Part shown: positions 1 to 6,103 of the stretch, one piece after another | Layout: the number at the start of each line of letters is the position of its first letter | How positions within the stretch are numbered: the stretch's first letter is position 1 | Assembly (NCBI GenBank): GCA_947447845.1 | Contig: CANFNO010000085.1 | Span: 1 to 8,535, forward strand | DNA: 8,535 nucleotides | Origin: Burkholderiales bacterium | GTDB taxonomy: Bacteria > Pseudomonadota > Gammaproteobacteria > Burkholderiales > Burkholderiaceae | Direction of reading: 5' to 3' | Position numbers and translations under genes: made by a program | The notes under the pieces: generated by a model | What the model saw: the letters and a program-made list of their open reading frames with translations, nothing else | Told to the model about the DNA's origin: nothing | The model's database searches: none

Positions 1-406
1 AGCGCACGGTCTTCAAGCTGCAGGGCTGCCAGCGCTCCACGCCGCCGGTCAGACATTCGGCCAGCAGCAGGGTGATGATGTCTTCCGCCGAGCGATCGCA
101 AAAGAGTTGGCCTTTGTGTTTTTCGTGGAAGGCGATGCCGTGGCGTTGCAGCAAGGTCAGAAAATCGCGTGGCGTGTAGCGCGACAGGGCCGATTTGGCA
201 AAGCGCGGGTTTTCGCTGATGAAATTGGCCGATGAAACGTCCAGATTGGTGAAATTGCAGCGCCCGCCGCCCGAGATGCGGATTTTTTCCGCCACCTTCT
301 CACCATGGTCCAGCACCAGCACCTTTAGGTCCAGTTGCCCCGCCACACCGGCACAAAAAAGGCCGGCTGCACCGGCTCCGACGATCACGACATCAAATTC
401 TTGCAT
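1..406 (-). CDS. HI0933/YhiN-family FAD-dependent oxidoreductase (N-terminal part)
   Basis: The first 135 codons of a flavoprotein that continues past the left edge. The N terminus, beginning MQEFDVVIVGAGAAG, has the dinucleotide-binding GxGxxG motif (residues 10-15) after a hydrophobic beta strand, which binds the ADP part of FAD. The segment KIRISGGGRCNFTN (residues 41-54) is the hallmark of the HI0933-like (YhiN/BaiN) family of NAD(P)/FAD-dependent oxidoreductases. Members are usually about 400 residues, so roughly a third is present. The family is cytoplasmic and its physiological substrate is mostly unknown; database names such as 'aminoacetone oxidase family' should not be taken as an assigned reaction. 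The ATG at 404-406 is chosen because the Rossmann strand starts at once. No strong Shine-Dalgarno sequence precedes it. The stop of the SUI1-like gene lies only 9 bases upstream, so the two are probably co-transcribed and perhaps translationally coupled. Confidence 0.88.
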   Translation of the reverse strand, partial: MQEFDVVIVGAGAAGLFCAGVAGQLDLKVLVLDHGEKVAEKIRISGGGRCNFTNLDVSSANFISENPRFAKSALSRYTPRDFLTLLQRHGIAFHEKHKGQLFCDRSAEDIITLLLAECLTGGVERWQPCSLKTVR

Positions 407-415
407 CGGGTGAGC

Positions 416-778
416 TTAGCCGCCCGACCGCTTCACGCTGAACCCTTGCGCTTTTAGCAACGCCATCACGCGCTCCACATGGTCGCCCTGGATTTCCAGC
501 GTGCCGTCTTTGGAGGTGCCGCCGGAGCCGCAGGCGGTGCGCAACTGCTTGCCCAGGGCCGACAGCGCCACGGCGTCCAGTGGAAGGCCTTTCACCACGG
601 TAACGCCCTTGCCGGCGCGGCCCTTGGTTTCGCGGCTGACGCGTACATTGCCGTCGCCGGCAGGTTTGGCCGCGGCGGCCTTGCAGGTACAAGCGTCAAT
701 CGGTTGTCTGCAGGTGGGGCACATGCGGCCGCTGTCGGTGGAATACACCAGGCCGCCGGTGGGGAAGCGTTGTTTCAT
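416..778 (-). CDS. yciH: SUI1/eIF1-like translation factor, YciH type
   Basis: A 120-residue protein of the bacterial SUI1 (YciH) family, relatives of eukaryotic eIF1 that are thought to affect the fidelity of translation initiation; the bacterial role is only partly understood. The SUI1 core runs from about residue 45 to 118. It includes the basic stretch RVSRETKGRAGKGVTVVKGL (46-65), the conserved TACGSGGT (81-88) and the DGTLEIQGDH strand (91-100). The N-terminal part carries C20-x2-C23 and C30-x-C32, which could form a small zinc site, although I see only the cysteines. The ATG at 776-778 is preferred to longer in-frame starts reaching 937: the extension is cysteine-rich, lacks family character, and would cover the divergent promoter region. 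The 120-residue length is normal for the family. It lies just upstream of the flavoprotein gene on the same strand, 9 bases apart. Confidence 0.88.
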   Translation of the reverse strand: MKQRFPTGGLVYSTDSGRMCPTCRQPIDACTCKAAAAKPAGDGNVRVSRETKGRAGKGVTVVKGLPLDAVALSALGKQLRTACGSGGTSKDGTLEIQGDHVERVMALLKAQGFSVKRSGG

Positions 779-905
779 AGGTGTCAGGTCAAAGCGGGGC
801 AAAACCCCTAGTATCCAGCAGCCCGGGTTCGCTAAATCTGTGCAACATAGACAGGTGCAGCGACATGAATACCGACAAGATACTGACGCGAAGGATTTCT
901 TCACC
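779..905. promoter_or_regulatory. Divergent intergenic region between yciH and the CoA-binding gene
   Basis: These 127 bases separate two gene sets transcribed away from each other, so they should hold promoters for both. I cannot identify a convincing -35/-10 pair on either strand. Visible structures are a short inverted repeat GGGG-CAAAA-CCCC at 796-808 and the palindrome CCCGGG at 822-827. A 14-codon reading frame (865-909) occupies the right end and is listed separately. Confidence 0.45.
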
Positions 906-909
906 GTGA
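865..909 (+). CDS. Possible 14-residue leader peptide overlapping the next start codon
   Basis: The short frame encodes MNTDKILTRRISSP. It begins with ATG at 865-867, preceded by a reasonable ribosome binding site (AGGTG at 853-857, 7 bases away). Its TGA at 907-909 overlaps the GTG start of the CoA-binding gene (906-908) in the arrangement GTGA, which is typical of translational coupling. Nothing shows that the peptide itself has a function. The frame may only deliver ribosomes to the GTG, or be a chance opening. Bases 865-877 and 906-918 also resemble each other (10 of 13 identical), so the true start could be judged differently once homologues are aligned. Confidence 0.35.
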   Translation: MNTDKILTRRISSP

Positions 910-1379
910 ACAACGACATCAGCGCGCTGCTGCGCATCCTGCGTGACTACCGCACCATTGCCATCGTGGGCCTATCCGCCGAATGGAGCCGCCCTAGCTT
1001 CTTTGTTGCCAAATATTTGCAGGGCTACGGCTATCGCATCATTCCGGTGAACCCGCGCTATGCCTCCACCGGCACCGCCATTCTGGGCGAGACCTGTTAC
1101 GCCACGCTGGCAGAGATTCCGGTGAAGGTGGACATGGTGGATGTGTTTCGCCGGGCCGAAGACGTGCTGCCGATTGCACGCGAAGCAATCGCCATCGGCG
1201 CCAAATGCCTGTGGCAGCAACTGGGTGTGAGCAATATGGAGGCCGATGCGCTGGCGCGGGAAGCCGGGCTGGACTCGGTTTACAACCGCTGCGTCAAGAT
1301 CGAACATGCCCGCCTTAAAGGCGGCTTGAACTGGGCCGGTATCAATACCGGCGTGATATCGGCCAAGCGCCAGGGATAA
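906..1379 (+). CDS. YccU-like CoA-binding domain protein
   Basis: A 157-residue protein made almost entirely of a CoA-binding Rossmann domain, the fold of the nucleotide-binding part of succinyl-CoA synthetase alpha. Family marks are IAIVGLSAEWSRPSF (18-32, the glycine turn and the 'RPSF' found in YccU proteins), IIPVNP (45-50), KVDMVDVFRR (74-83), GAKCLWQQLGV (98-108) and the ending NRCVKIEHARL (127-137). After about residue 140 there is a tail, GLNWAGINTGVISAKR, that reaches beyond the E. coli YccU end as I recall it. The family binds CoA or a similar nucleotide, but no reaction is established. GTG at 906 is chosen because it has AAGGA at 891-895 and the hydrophobic helix before the Rossmann strand follows directly. 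Longer in-frame starts back to 501 would run through yciH on the other strand. The metY start is 7 bases past its stop, so an operon is likely. Confidence 0.85.
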   Translation: MNNDISALLRILRDYRTIAIVGLSAEWSRPSFFVAKYLQGYGYRIIPVNPRYASTGTAILGETCYATLAEIPVKVDMVDVFRRAEDVLPIAREAIAIGAKCLWQQLGVSNMEADALAREAGLDSVYNRCVKIEHARLKGGLNWAGINTGVISAKRQG

Positions 1380-1386
1380 GCAGAAC

Positions 1387-2685
1387 ATGACCGATCACCT
1401 TTACCGCTCCGAGACCCTGACCATCCACGCCGGGCAGATTCCAGACAAGGCCACCGGCGCCCGTGCCTTGCCCATTTACCAGACCACCAGCTTTGTCTTT
1501 GATAGCGCCGACCATGCGGCCAGCCTGTTCAACCTGCAGACCTTTGGCAATGTCTATTCACGACTCAGCAACCCCACGGTGGCGGCGCTCGAAGAGCGTG
1601 TCGCAGCCCTGGAGGGCGGCCGTGCGGGTCTGGCCTCGGCCAGCGGTATGGCCTCTGAAGCCATGGTGCTGATGACTTTGTTGCAGCAGGGTGACCATGT
1701 GGTGGCGGCCGGAGCGCTGTATGGTGGAAGCGTCTCGTTGCTGGCGGTAAACCTGGCCAAAATGGGCATCACCACGACCTTTGTCGATGCCCGCCGTCCC
1801 GAGGCATTTGCCGCGGCGATTAAGCCCAACACGCGTGCCATCTTTGCCGAGAGCCTGGGTAACCCCAGCCTGACCGTGCTGGACATTGCCGCCGTGGCCG
1901 ATGTGGCCCATGCCCACGGTCTGCCGCTGGTCATCGACAACACCGTGCCCTCGCCGTTCCTTTGCAATCCCATTAAGTTTGGCGCCGACATCGTGGTGCA
2001 CTCGGCCACCAAATATCTGGCGGGTCATGGCACCACGCTGGGCGGTGTGATTGTGGAAAGTGGCAAGTTTCCGTGGGACAACGGCAAGTTTCCTGGCATG
2101 ACTGAGCCGTCTGCCGGCTACCACGGCGTCAAGTTTTTTGAGACCTTTGGCGACTTTGCGTTTTGCATGCGGGCCCGTATGGAGACCCTGCGTGTGTATG
2201 GTGCAGCGCTGTCACCGATGGCGGCCTGGCAGATTCTGCAGGGCACAGAGACCTTGCATGTGCGCATGGAGCGCCATTGCAGCAATGCACGCCGGGTAGC
2301 TGAGTTTTTGAAAAACCACAAGCAGGTCGCATGGGTCAACTACCCCGGACTGGCGGAGCACCCCGACCATGCGCTGGTACAAAAACAGATGCGATCGGTG
2401 GACGGTGCGCCGGGTGCTTCCGGCCTGCTGGCCTTTGGCGTGAAGGGCGGGTTGGACGCCGGTGTGCGTTTTATCGAGGCGGCGCAATTCATGAGCCACC
2501 TGGCCAACATTGGCGACACGCGCACGCTGATCATCCACCCCGCATCCACCACACACCGGCAGCTGGACGAAGCGCAACAAATCGCGGCGGGCGTGCTGCC
2601 CGACATGGTGCGCCTGTCGGTCGGTATAGAACACATTGACGATATTCTCTGGGACATTGACCAGGCACTTGAGAGGAGTAAGTAA
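1387..2685 (+). CDS. metY: O-acetylhomoserine aminocarboxypropyltransferase (sulfhydrylase)
   Basis: A 432-residue PLP enzyme of the Cys/Met metabolism family. It is expected to convert O-acetyl-L-homoserine and sulfide (or methanethiol) to homocysteine (or methionine) and acetate in the cytoplasm. The PLP lysine is K209 in HSATKYLAGHGTTLGG; D184 in the VIDNT motif should contact the pyridine nitrogen; Y57 and R59 in NVYSRLSNPT are the phosphate-binding residues supplied by the neighbouring subunit; LYGGS (111-115) carries the stacking tyrosine. The length of about 430 and the extra segment after the lysine (residues 223-250) fit MetY rather than the shorter cystathionine synthases and lyases (about 385-400). 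The start ATG has AGGGA at 1372-1376, overlapping the end of the previous gene. No SAM riboswitch or other leader can fit in the 7-base gap, so methionine control, if any, must act further upstream. The paralogous O-succinylhomoserine sulfhydrylase (MetZ) is the main alternative. Confidence 0.92.
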   Translation: MTDHLYRSETLTIHAGQIPDKATGARALPIYQTTSFVFDSADHAASLFNLQTFGNVYSRLSNPTVAALEERVAALEGGRAGLASASGMASEAMVLMTLLQQGDHVVAAGALYGGSVSLLAVNLAKMGITTTFVDARRPEAFAAAIKPNTRAIFAESLGNPSLTVLDIAAVADVAHAHGLPLVIDNTVPSPFLCNPIKFGADIVVHSATKYLAGHGTTLGGVIVESGKFPWDNGKFPGMTEPSAGYHGVKFFETFGDFAFCMRARMETLRVYGAALSPMAAWQILQGTETLHVRMERHCSNARRVAEFLKNHKQVAWVNYPGLAEHPDHALVQKQMRSVDGAPGASGLLAFGVKGGLDAGVRFIEAAQFMSHLANIGDTRTLIIHPASTTHRQLDEAQQIAAGVLPDMVRLSVGIEHIDDILWDIDQALERSK

Positions 2686-2689
2686 CACC

Positions 2690-2743
2690 ATGACTTCCCC
2701 ATTGAAACCCATGCGCCACGGCGCTGAAGAAGCAAAAGCATGA
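2690..2743 (+). CDS. Possible 17-residue leader peptide between metY and the crotonase gene
   Basis: The short frame encodes MTSPLKPMRHGAEEAKA. Its ATG at 2690-2692 follows the strongest Shine-Dalgarno-like sequence in this junction, AGGAG at 2674-2678 inside the last metY codons, at a rather long spacing of 11 bases. Its TGA (2741-2743) overlaps the ATG of the crotonase-like gene (2740-2742) as ATGA, the classic coupling arrangement. The crotonase start itself has only a weak GAAGAA upstream. A plausible role is to carry ribosomes from metY to the next gene. The peptide has no recognisable motif and may have no function of its own. Confidence 0.35.
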   Translation: MTSPLKPMRHGAEEAKA

Positions 2744-3522
2744 GTGCCGCTGATCCCAAGCTCCTGGTCACGCGCGATTCGCGCGGTGTGGTCACACTGA
2801 CGCTGAACCGCCCGCAGGCCTTTAACGCCTTGAACGAAGACCTGCTGGCTTCCTTGCAAATGCAATTGGACGCCCTTGCACAGGACGCCAGCGTACGTGT
2901 GGTGGTGCTGGCCGCCTCCGGTAAAGCCTTTTGCGCCGGACACGACCTGAAGGAAATGCGCGCCGAGCCCTCATTGGCCTACTACCAGAAGCTGTTTGCC
3001 CAATGCAGCGAGGTGATGCAAAGCCTGCAGCGCTTGCCGGTTCCTGTCATTGCCCGCGTGCAGGGCATTGCCACGGCAGCCGGATGCCAACTGGTGGCCC
3101 AGTGCGATTTGGCCGTTGCCGCAGATACGGCACGCTTTGCCACCAGCGGTGTGAACTACGGCCTCTTTTGCGCCACGCCCAGCGTGCCCTTAAGCCGCAA
3201 CATCAGCCGCAAGGCGGCCTTCGAGATGCTGGTGACAGGCGACTTCATCAGCGCGCAGGAAGCACAAGCACAGGGATTGATCAACCGTGCCGTGCCGCCA
3301 GAGCAACTCGATGCCGAGGTGGAAAAGCTGGTGGCCCGCATCGTTGCCAAACCCCGGGTCGCTATTGCAATGGGCAAGGGTCTGTTCTACCGGCAGATCG
3401 AGAGTGGTATGGCTGCGGCTTACGAAGACGCCTTGCAAACCATGGCCTGCAACATGATGGATATTGATGCACTCGAAGGCGTGCAGGCCTTTATCGACAA
3501 ACGCGCGCCGCGCTTTTCCTGA
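2740..3522 (+). CDS. ECHDC3-like crotonase-superfamily protein (enoyl-CoA hydratase-related)
   Basis: A 260-residue crotonase-fold protein. The CoA-binding and oxyanion-hole elements are present: KAFCAGHDLKEM (62-73) and GIATAAGCQLVAQCDLAVAA (109-128), plus the TGDFISAQEAQAQGLINRAV helix pair (166-185). The two glutamates that catalyse hydration in classical enoyl-CoA hydratase (rat mitochondrial E144 and E164) align with Q117 and G137 (in FATSGVNYGLF), so normal hydratase chemistry is not expected. The pattern AAGCQLVA...FATSGVN.GLFC.TP closely matches what I recall of animal ECHDC3, a mitochondrial crotonase relative without a clear reaction. The protein probably binds an acyl-CoA in the cytoplasm; hydratase, isomerase, hydrolase or a non-catalytic role cannot be separated here. 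Its start overlaps a short upstream frame, and it ends 16 bases from the convergent response-regulator gene. Confidence 0.85.
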   Translation: MSAADPKLLVTRDSRGVVTLTLNRPQAFNALNEDLLASLQMQLDALAQDASVRVVVLAASGKAFCAGHDLKEMRAEPSLAYYQKLFAQCSEVMQSLQRLPVPVIARVQGIATAAGCQLVAQCDLAVAADTARFATSGVNYGLFCATPSVPLSRNISRKAAFEMLVTGDFISAQEAQAQGLINRAVPPEQLDAEVEKLVARIVAKPRVAIAMGKGLFYRQIESGMAAAYEDALQTMACNMMDIDALEGVQAFIDKRAPRFS

Positions 3523-3538
3523 TCGAGGCGCAACTAAC

Positions 3539-5152
3539 TTAGCGCACGCCCATGATGCGATTGAGGGCCGCCGTGTAGATGTGGTAATTCTTGTTGGCGC
3601 TATTGAGCAGGCGTACCCTGTCCAGCAATTCACGCGCCTCGGCTGCGACCTGCTGGTTTTTTCCTTCCTTGCTGAGCATGCCAATGAGCAGGGCGCACAG
3701 GTTGATCAGAATCACTTCGCTATTGGGCAACTTGTGTGCTGCGGTCCTGAGCAGGTTTGCGCCACCGAGAAGGTCGCCACTCTTGGCCAGGGTAACGCCC
3801 TGGTTGTTGATCGCAACCACTTCACTGCGCGACTCTGCAATCAGGATCTGCCCTTCTGCAGCCAGATCATGGTCTTCAAAAATCTGCTCGATGCTTTTGG
3901 AAATCTCCGCGTTCTCGTGGTTGTTCTGCACCACGTTTTGCAGCATGCTGCAGGCCTTGTCCTTCTTGCCCAGCTTGAACATGGACTTGGCCACGTCGAT
4001 GGCAACCTCCGCACTTACCTTGCCTGAAGCGTGTTGAATCAGGCGCTCGACTTCGGCCATCGCCGCCTCGGCTTTTTCCGGTTGCCCGATCTTGTGATAA
4101 ACCTCGCTCTCGGCAGCCGCAGTCTGGATAGCAGCCTCGCTGTTGTACTTGAACTCCCTTTTACTCTGCGCCAAAGTTTTCAGTGCTTCGTTTGGCTCAT
4201 TCTTGTCCGCAAAAACTTTGGCCAGGTTGGTATAGGCCGTCGGCGTCTTGTGGGGTGAAAACTCACCGATGCGTATGGTTTTCTCAAACGCTGCCTGGGC
4301 GATGTCCAGCGCGCCGTTTTTGTAGGCAGTTTCACCCAGTGCCTTTTGGCGGGTGGGTGAGTTGGGGGAAATACGCACCGCTTCGCGAAGCACTTTCTCG
4401 GCTTCCGCCGATTGACCCAACATGGTGCAAGTCTTGGCCAGCCAGTCCGAGGCTTCCATGTAAACCTCGTTTTCGCGCAGAACCTTGCGGAAGATTTCTT
4501 TCGCCTCCGCATACTTCTGGTCGTGGTACAGGATCTTGCCCATGCCGGTTTGTGCCCATGGCACATCACGCTCCACCAGCACTGACTCAAACAGCGCTGC
4601 CGCTGCCTTGTAGTCCCCTATGGCCAGCAATAAATCGCTCTTGACGCGAAGAATTTCCTGCGGGTTCAAAATTTTGGCTTTGAGCTGCTGGTCACACTGG
4701 GCAATGGCCTCCGCATAGTGCAGCGCCTTGATCGCAACTTCGATGGGTGCCAACGACTGCTTGCGCAGAATTAATTTCTCCAACCGGTTTTCCAACAGGA
4801 CCTGGTTGATGGGCTTGAGCAGGTAGTCGTCGGGTTTGACTTCGGCTGCACCCATCACCATTTCCTGGGTTTGCTCGGCCGTGACGATGACCCATACGGT
4901 GGACACACCGATGTAGTTCTTGATCTTCGACTCTTCCAGCACCTGCTGGCCGTTGGGGCCCGGTCCCAGGTTGTAGTCGCAAATCACGATGTCGTATTTG
5001 TTGGCACTGAGTTGAAGCAGCGCGTCGCGCCCGGTGCTGGCCGTATCGATGGCGGTAATGCCCATGGATTTGACGAATTCCCGCAGCATGCTGCGCATGC
5101 CCTGAAAGTCGTCAATGATCAATACGGTGGCGTGCCTGAGGGAAAACGTCAT
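3539..5152 (-). CDS. Response regulator with C-terminal TPR-like output region
   Basis: A 537-residue cytoplasmic signalling protein. Residues 8-125 form a receiver domain with the acidic pair D14-D15, the phospho-acceptor D59 in IVICDYNLG, T91 in IVTAE, and K113 in YLLKPI, so all phosphotransfer residues are present. The remaining roughly 400 residues are mostly alpha-helical and carry TPR-like units, clearest between about 170 and 330 (for example GKILYHDQKYAEAKEIFRKV and LAKTCTMLGQSAEAEKVLRE). There is no helix-turn-helix, GGDEF, EAL or other enzymatic output domain, so it probably acts by binding partner proteins. ATG at 5150-5152 is chosen because the receiver strand begins a few residues later and AGGAA precedes it; a start at 5197 would overlap the kinase gene. 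The kinase stop is 25 bases upstream, indicating a two-gene operon. Candidate processes such as motility or surface behaviour are not visible in the sequence. Confidence 0.9.
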   Translation of the reverse strand: MTFSLRHATVLIIDDFQGMRSMLREFVKSMGITAIDTASTGRDALLQLSANKYDIVICDYNLGPGPNGQQVLEESKIKNYIGVSTVWVIVTAEQTQEMVMGAAEVKPDDYLLKPINQVLLENRLEKLILRKQSLAPIEVAIKALHYAEAIAQCDQQLKAKILNPQEILRVKSDLLLAIGDYKAAAALFESVLVERDVPWAQTGMGKILYHDQKYAEAKEIFRKVLRENEVYMEASDWLAKTCTMLGQSAEAEKVLREAVRISPNSPTRQKALGETAYKNGALDIAQAAFEKTIRIGEFSPHKTPTAYTNLAKVFADKNEPNEALKTLAQSKREFKYNSEAAIQTAAAESEVYHKIGQPEKAEAAMAEVERLIQHASGKVSAEVAIDVAKSMFKLGKKDKACSMLQNVVQNNHENAEISKSIEQIFEDHDLAAEGQILIAESRSEVVAINNQGVTLAKSGDLLGGANLLRTAAHKLPNSEVILINLCALLIGMLSKEGKNQQVAAEARELLDRVRLLNSANKNYHIYTAALNRIMGVR

Positions 5153-5177
5153 GGTCAGAATCGTTCCTAGCCCGCGA

Positions 5178-5870
5178 TCAAGGGAGTCGCACGACAAAAC
5201 AGCCGCCGCCCAGCGTGCCGCCGTTTTCGATCATCAAGTAGCCGCGCTTGCCCGCGTTTTTGTGCAGTTGCGCCACCTGGCTGCAAAAATAAAAGCCCAG
5301 ACCGGTGCTTCCGGTTTCAAAGTTCACGCCTCTTTCAGCTGCCACTTCTTCACCGACGAGCATCTTTTCCGGGTAACCACGGCCGTTGTCCTCGACCCTC
5401 AACTCGAGTTGCCGGTTGGTTACGCGGGCCGAGAGATGGATCTTGTCGGAGGTGTATTGGTAGGCATTGTTCAGGGCATTGACCAGCACGCCCTTGATCA
5501 GTTCGCGGTCGATGTACCAATAGCAGTCTGGCGCGCAGTCGGTGCTGATCGATATGCCTTTGAAATCCATCATGGGCTTGTTCTGCAGCACCGCCTCTTC
5601 AATCACATCGGCAATCGAGTGGTCATTGATGTTTACCGGGTAGATGGACTTGCCCAACTTGTAGAGACTCAGCAGTTCTACAAGATTCAGATTCATGCGG
5701 TTGGCCTGGTAGATGACGCGTCCTAGGTCATCAAAAGTCGGGATGTCGCCCTTTTCACGACTGTGCAGGGCAATCCTCTCTAGCGCGCTCACCTGCAAAT
5801 TGAGGGAGTTCTTCATGTCATGGATCGATGAAGCGATTAAATCGGTGAAGCTGATGTCTTCTTGCGCCAT
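5178..5870 (-). CDS. Soluble sensor histidine kinase without an input domain
   Basis: A 230-residue kinase consisting of a dimerisation/phosphoacceptor helix pair and a catalytic ATPase domain. The likely phosphorylated residue is H17 in SSIHDMKNSLN. The ATPase domain shows an N box (LVNALNNAYQYT, with N131, N134 and N135), a D-box (VEDNGRGYP, D161-x-G163-x-G165) and a lid GSTGLGFYFC (187-196). It has no transmembrane segment, PAS, GAF or HAMP domain, so it must sense through its own small N terminus, a partner protein, or not at all. ATG at 5868-5870 is chosen because the H-box helix starts soon after and AGGGA lies 12 bases upstream. A GTG start at 5969 would add 33 residues with no domain character. 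The downstream receiver protein is its likely phosphotransfer partner. A short hairpin covers the presumed ribosome binding site. Confidence 0.87.
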   Translation of the reverse strand: MAQEDISFTDLIASSIHDMKNSLNLQVSALERIALHSREKGDIPTFDDLGRVIYQANRMNLNLVELLSLYKLGKSIYPVNINDHSIADVIEEAVLQNKPMMDFKGISISTDCAPDCYWYIDRELIKGVLVNALNNAYQYTSDKIHLSARVTNRQLELRVEDNGRGYPEKMLVGEEVAAERGVNFETGSTGLGFYFCSQVAQLHKNAGKRGYLMIENGGTLGGGCFVVRLP

Positions 5871-5881
5871 ATCAATTTTTA

Positions 5882-5896
5882 TTCCCTGGTTGGGAA
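5882..5896 (-). promoter_or_regulatory. Inverted repeat over the kinase ribosome binding site
   Basis: A perfect inverted repeat, TTCCC-5 bases-GGGAA, lies 12-26 bases before the kinase ATG. In the minus-strand transcript the 3' arm contains the GGGA core of the likely Shine-Dalgarno sequence (TCCCT at 5883-5887 on the plus strand). The overlapping GGTT-GGG-AACC at 5888-5898 could form an alternative, mutually exclusive hairpin. The stems are only 4-5 base pairs, so a regulatory role is a guess. Confidence 0.3.
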
Positions 5897-6040
5897 CCCT
5901 CTCATGCCAAATGGGTTCATTAGCAGAACAATGGTTCCGCCTACCAAACCCAATACTAAACCCGGACACAGCCGCTTGCCAGTGGTTGCCTCTTTATCTC
6001 TGCAACTGCTTGTGTCACGGGACTTAGCCTGAAGTTGCGA

Positions 6041-6058
6041 TTTGCACTGCGTTTGCAC
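6041..6058 (+). repeat. Direct repeat TTTGCAC, 11-base period
   Basis: TTTGCAC occurs at 6041-6047 and again at 6052-6058, one helical turn apart, 46 bases before the DHDPS-like start codon. Two further TTGCC copies 10 bases apart (5976-5980 and 5986-5990), a TTGC at 6035-6038 and a reverse-orientation GCAA at 6002-6005 lie in the same stretch. Such phased repeats often mark an activator or repressor binding site, but no regulator gene is present in the window to match it. Confidence 0.35.
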
Positions 6059-6103
6059 AGTAATATTCGCCAGCGACAAATAGAACGACGAGACCCAATA
6101 CCG

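Larger units (their letters stand above)
5871..6103. promoter_or_regulatory. Divergent control region between the kinase operon and the DHDPS/TRAP operon
   Basis: These 233 bases separate the kinase operon (leftward) from the DHDPS-like gene (rightward). They should contain promoters for both, but no strong sigma-70 pair stands out. TTGCAC at 6053-6058 with ACAAAT at 6076-6081 (17-base spacer) is a weak candidate for the rightward promoter. The region is noticeably more AT-rich than the flanking genes and holds the repeats and hairpin described separately. Confidence 0.5.

Noticed and set aside
796..808. GGGG-CAAAA-CCCC inverted repeat as a terminator
   Set aside because: A 4-base-pair stem with no following T-run, located in a divergent promoter region where no transcript should end.
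501..905. N-terminal extension of the CoA-binding protein by 135 codons
   Set aside because: The extra part lies antisense to yciH and across the intergenic region, with no domain character. The family normally starts close to the Rossmann strand.
779..937. Longer YciH starting at 937
   Set aside because: The added 53 residues are Cys-rich with no resemblance to the family and would overlap the divergent gene start.
3523..3538. Bidirectional terminator between the convergent crotonase and response-regulator genes
   Set aside because: Only 16 bases separate the stops. The best pairing is a GCGC/GCGC stem at about 3528-3545 with a 10-base loop and no T-run.
5879..6070. A small membrane peptide on the minus strand ending 8 bases before the kinase, with a hydrophobic stretch LVLGLVGGTIVLL
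   Set aside because: The frame is open and contains one hydrophobic segment, but no start codon with a ribosome binding site was found, and upstream it is simply the antisense of the DHDPS-like gene.
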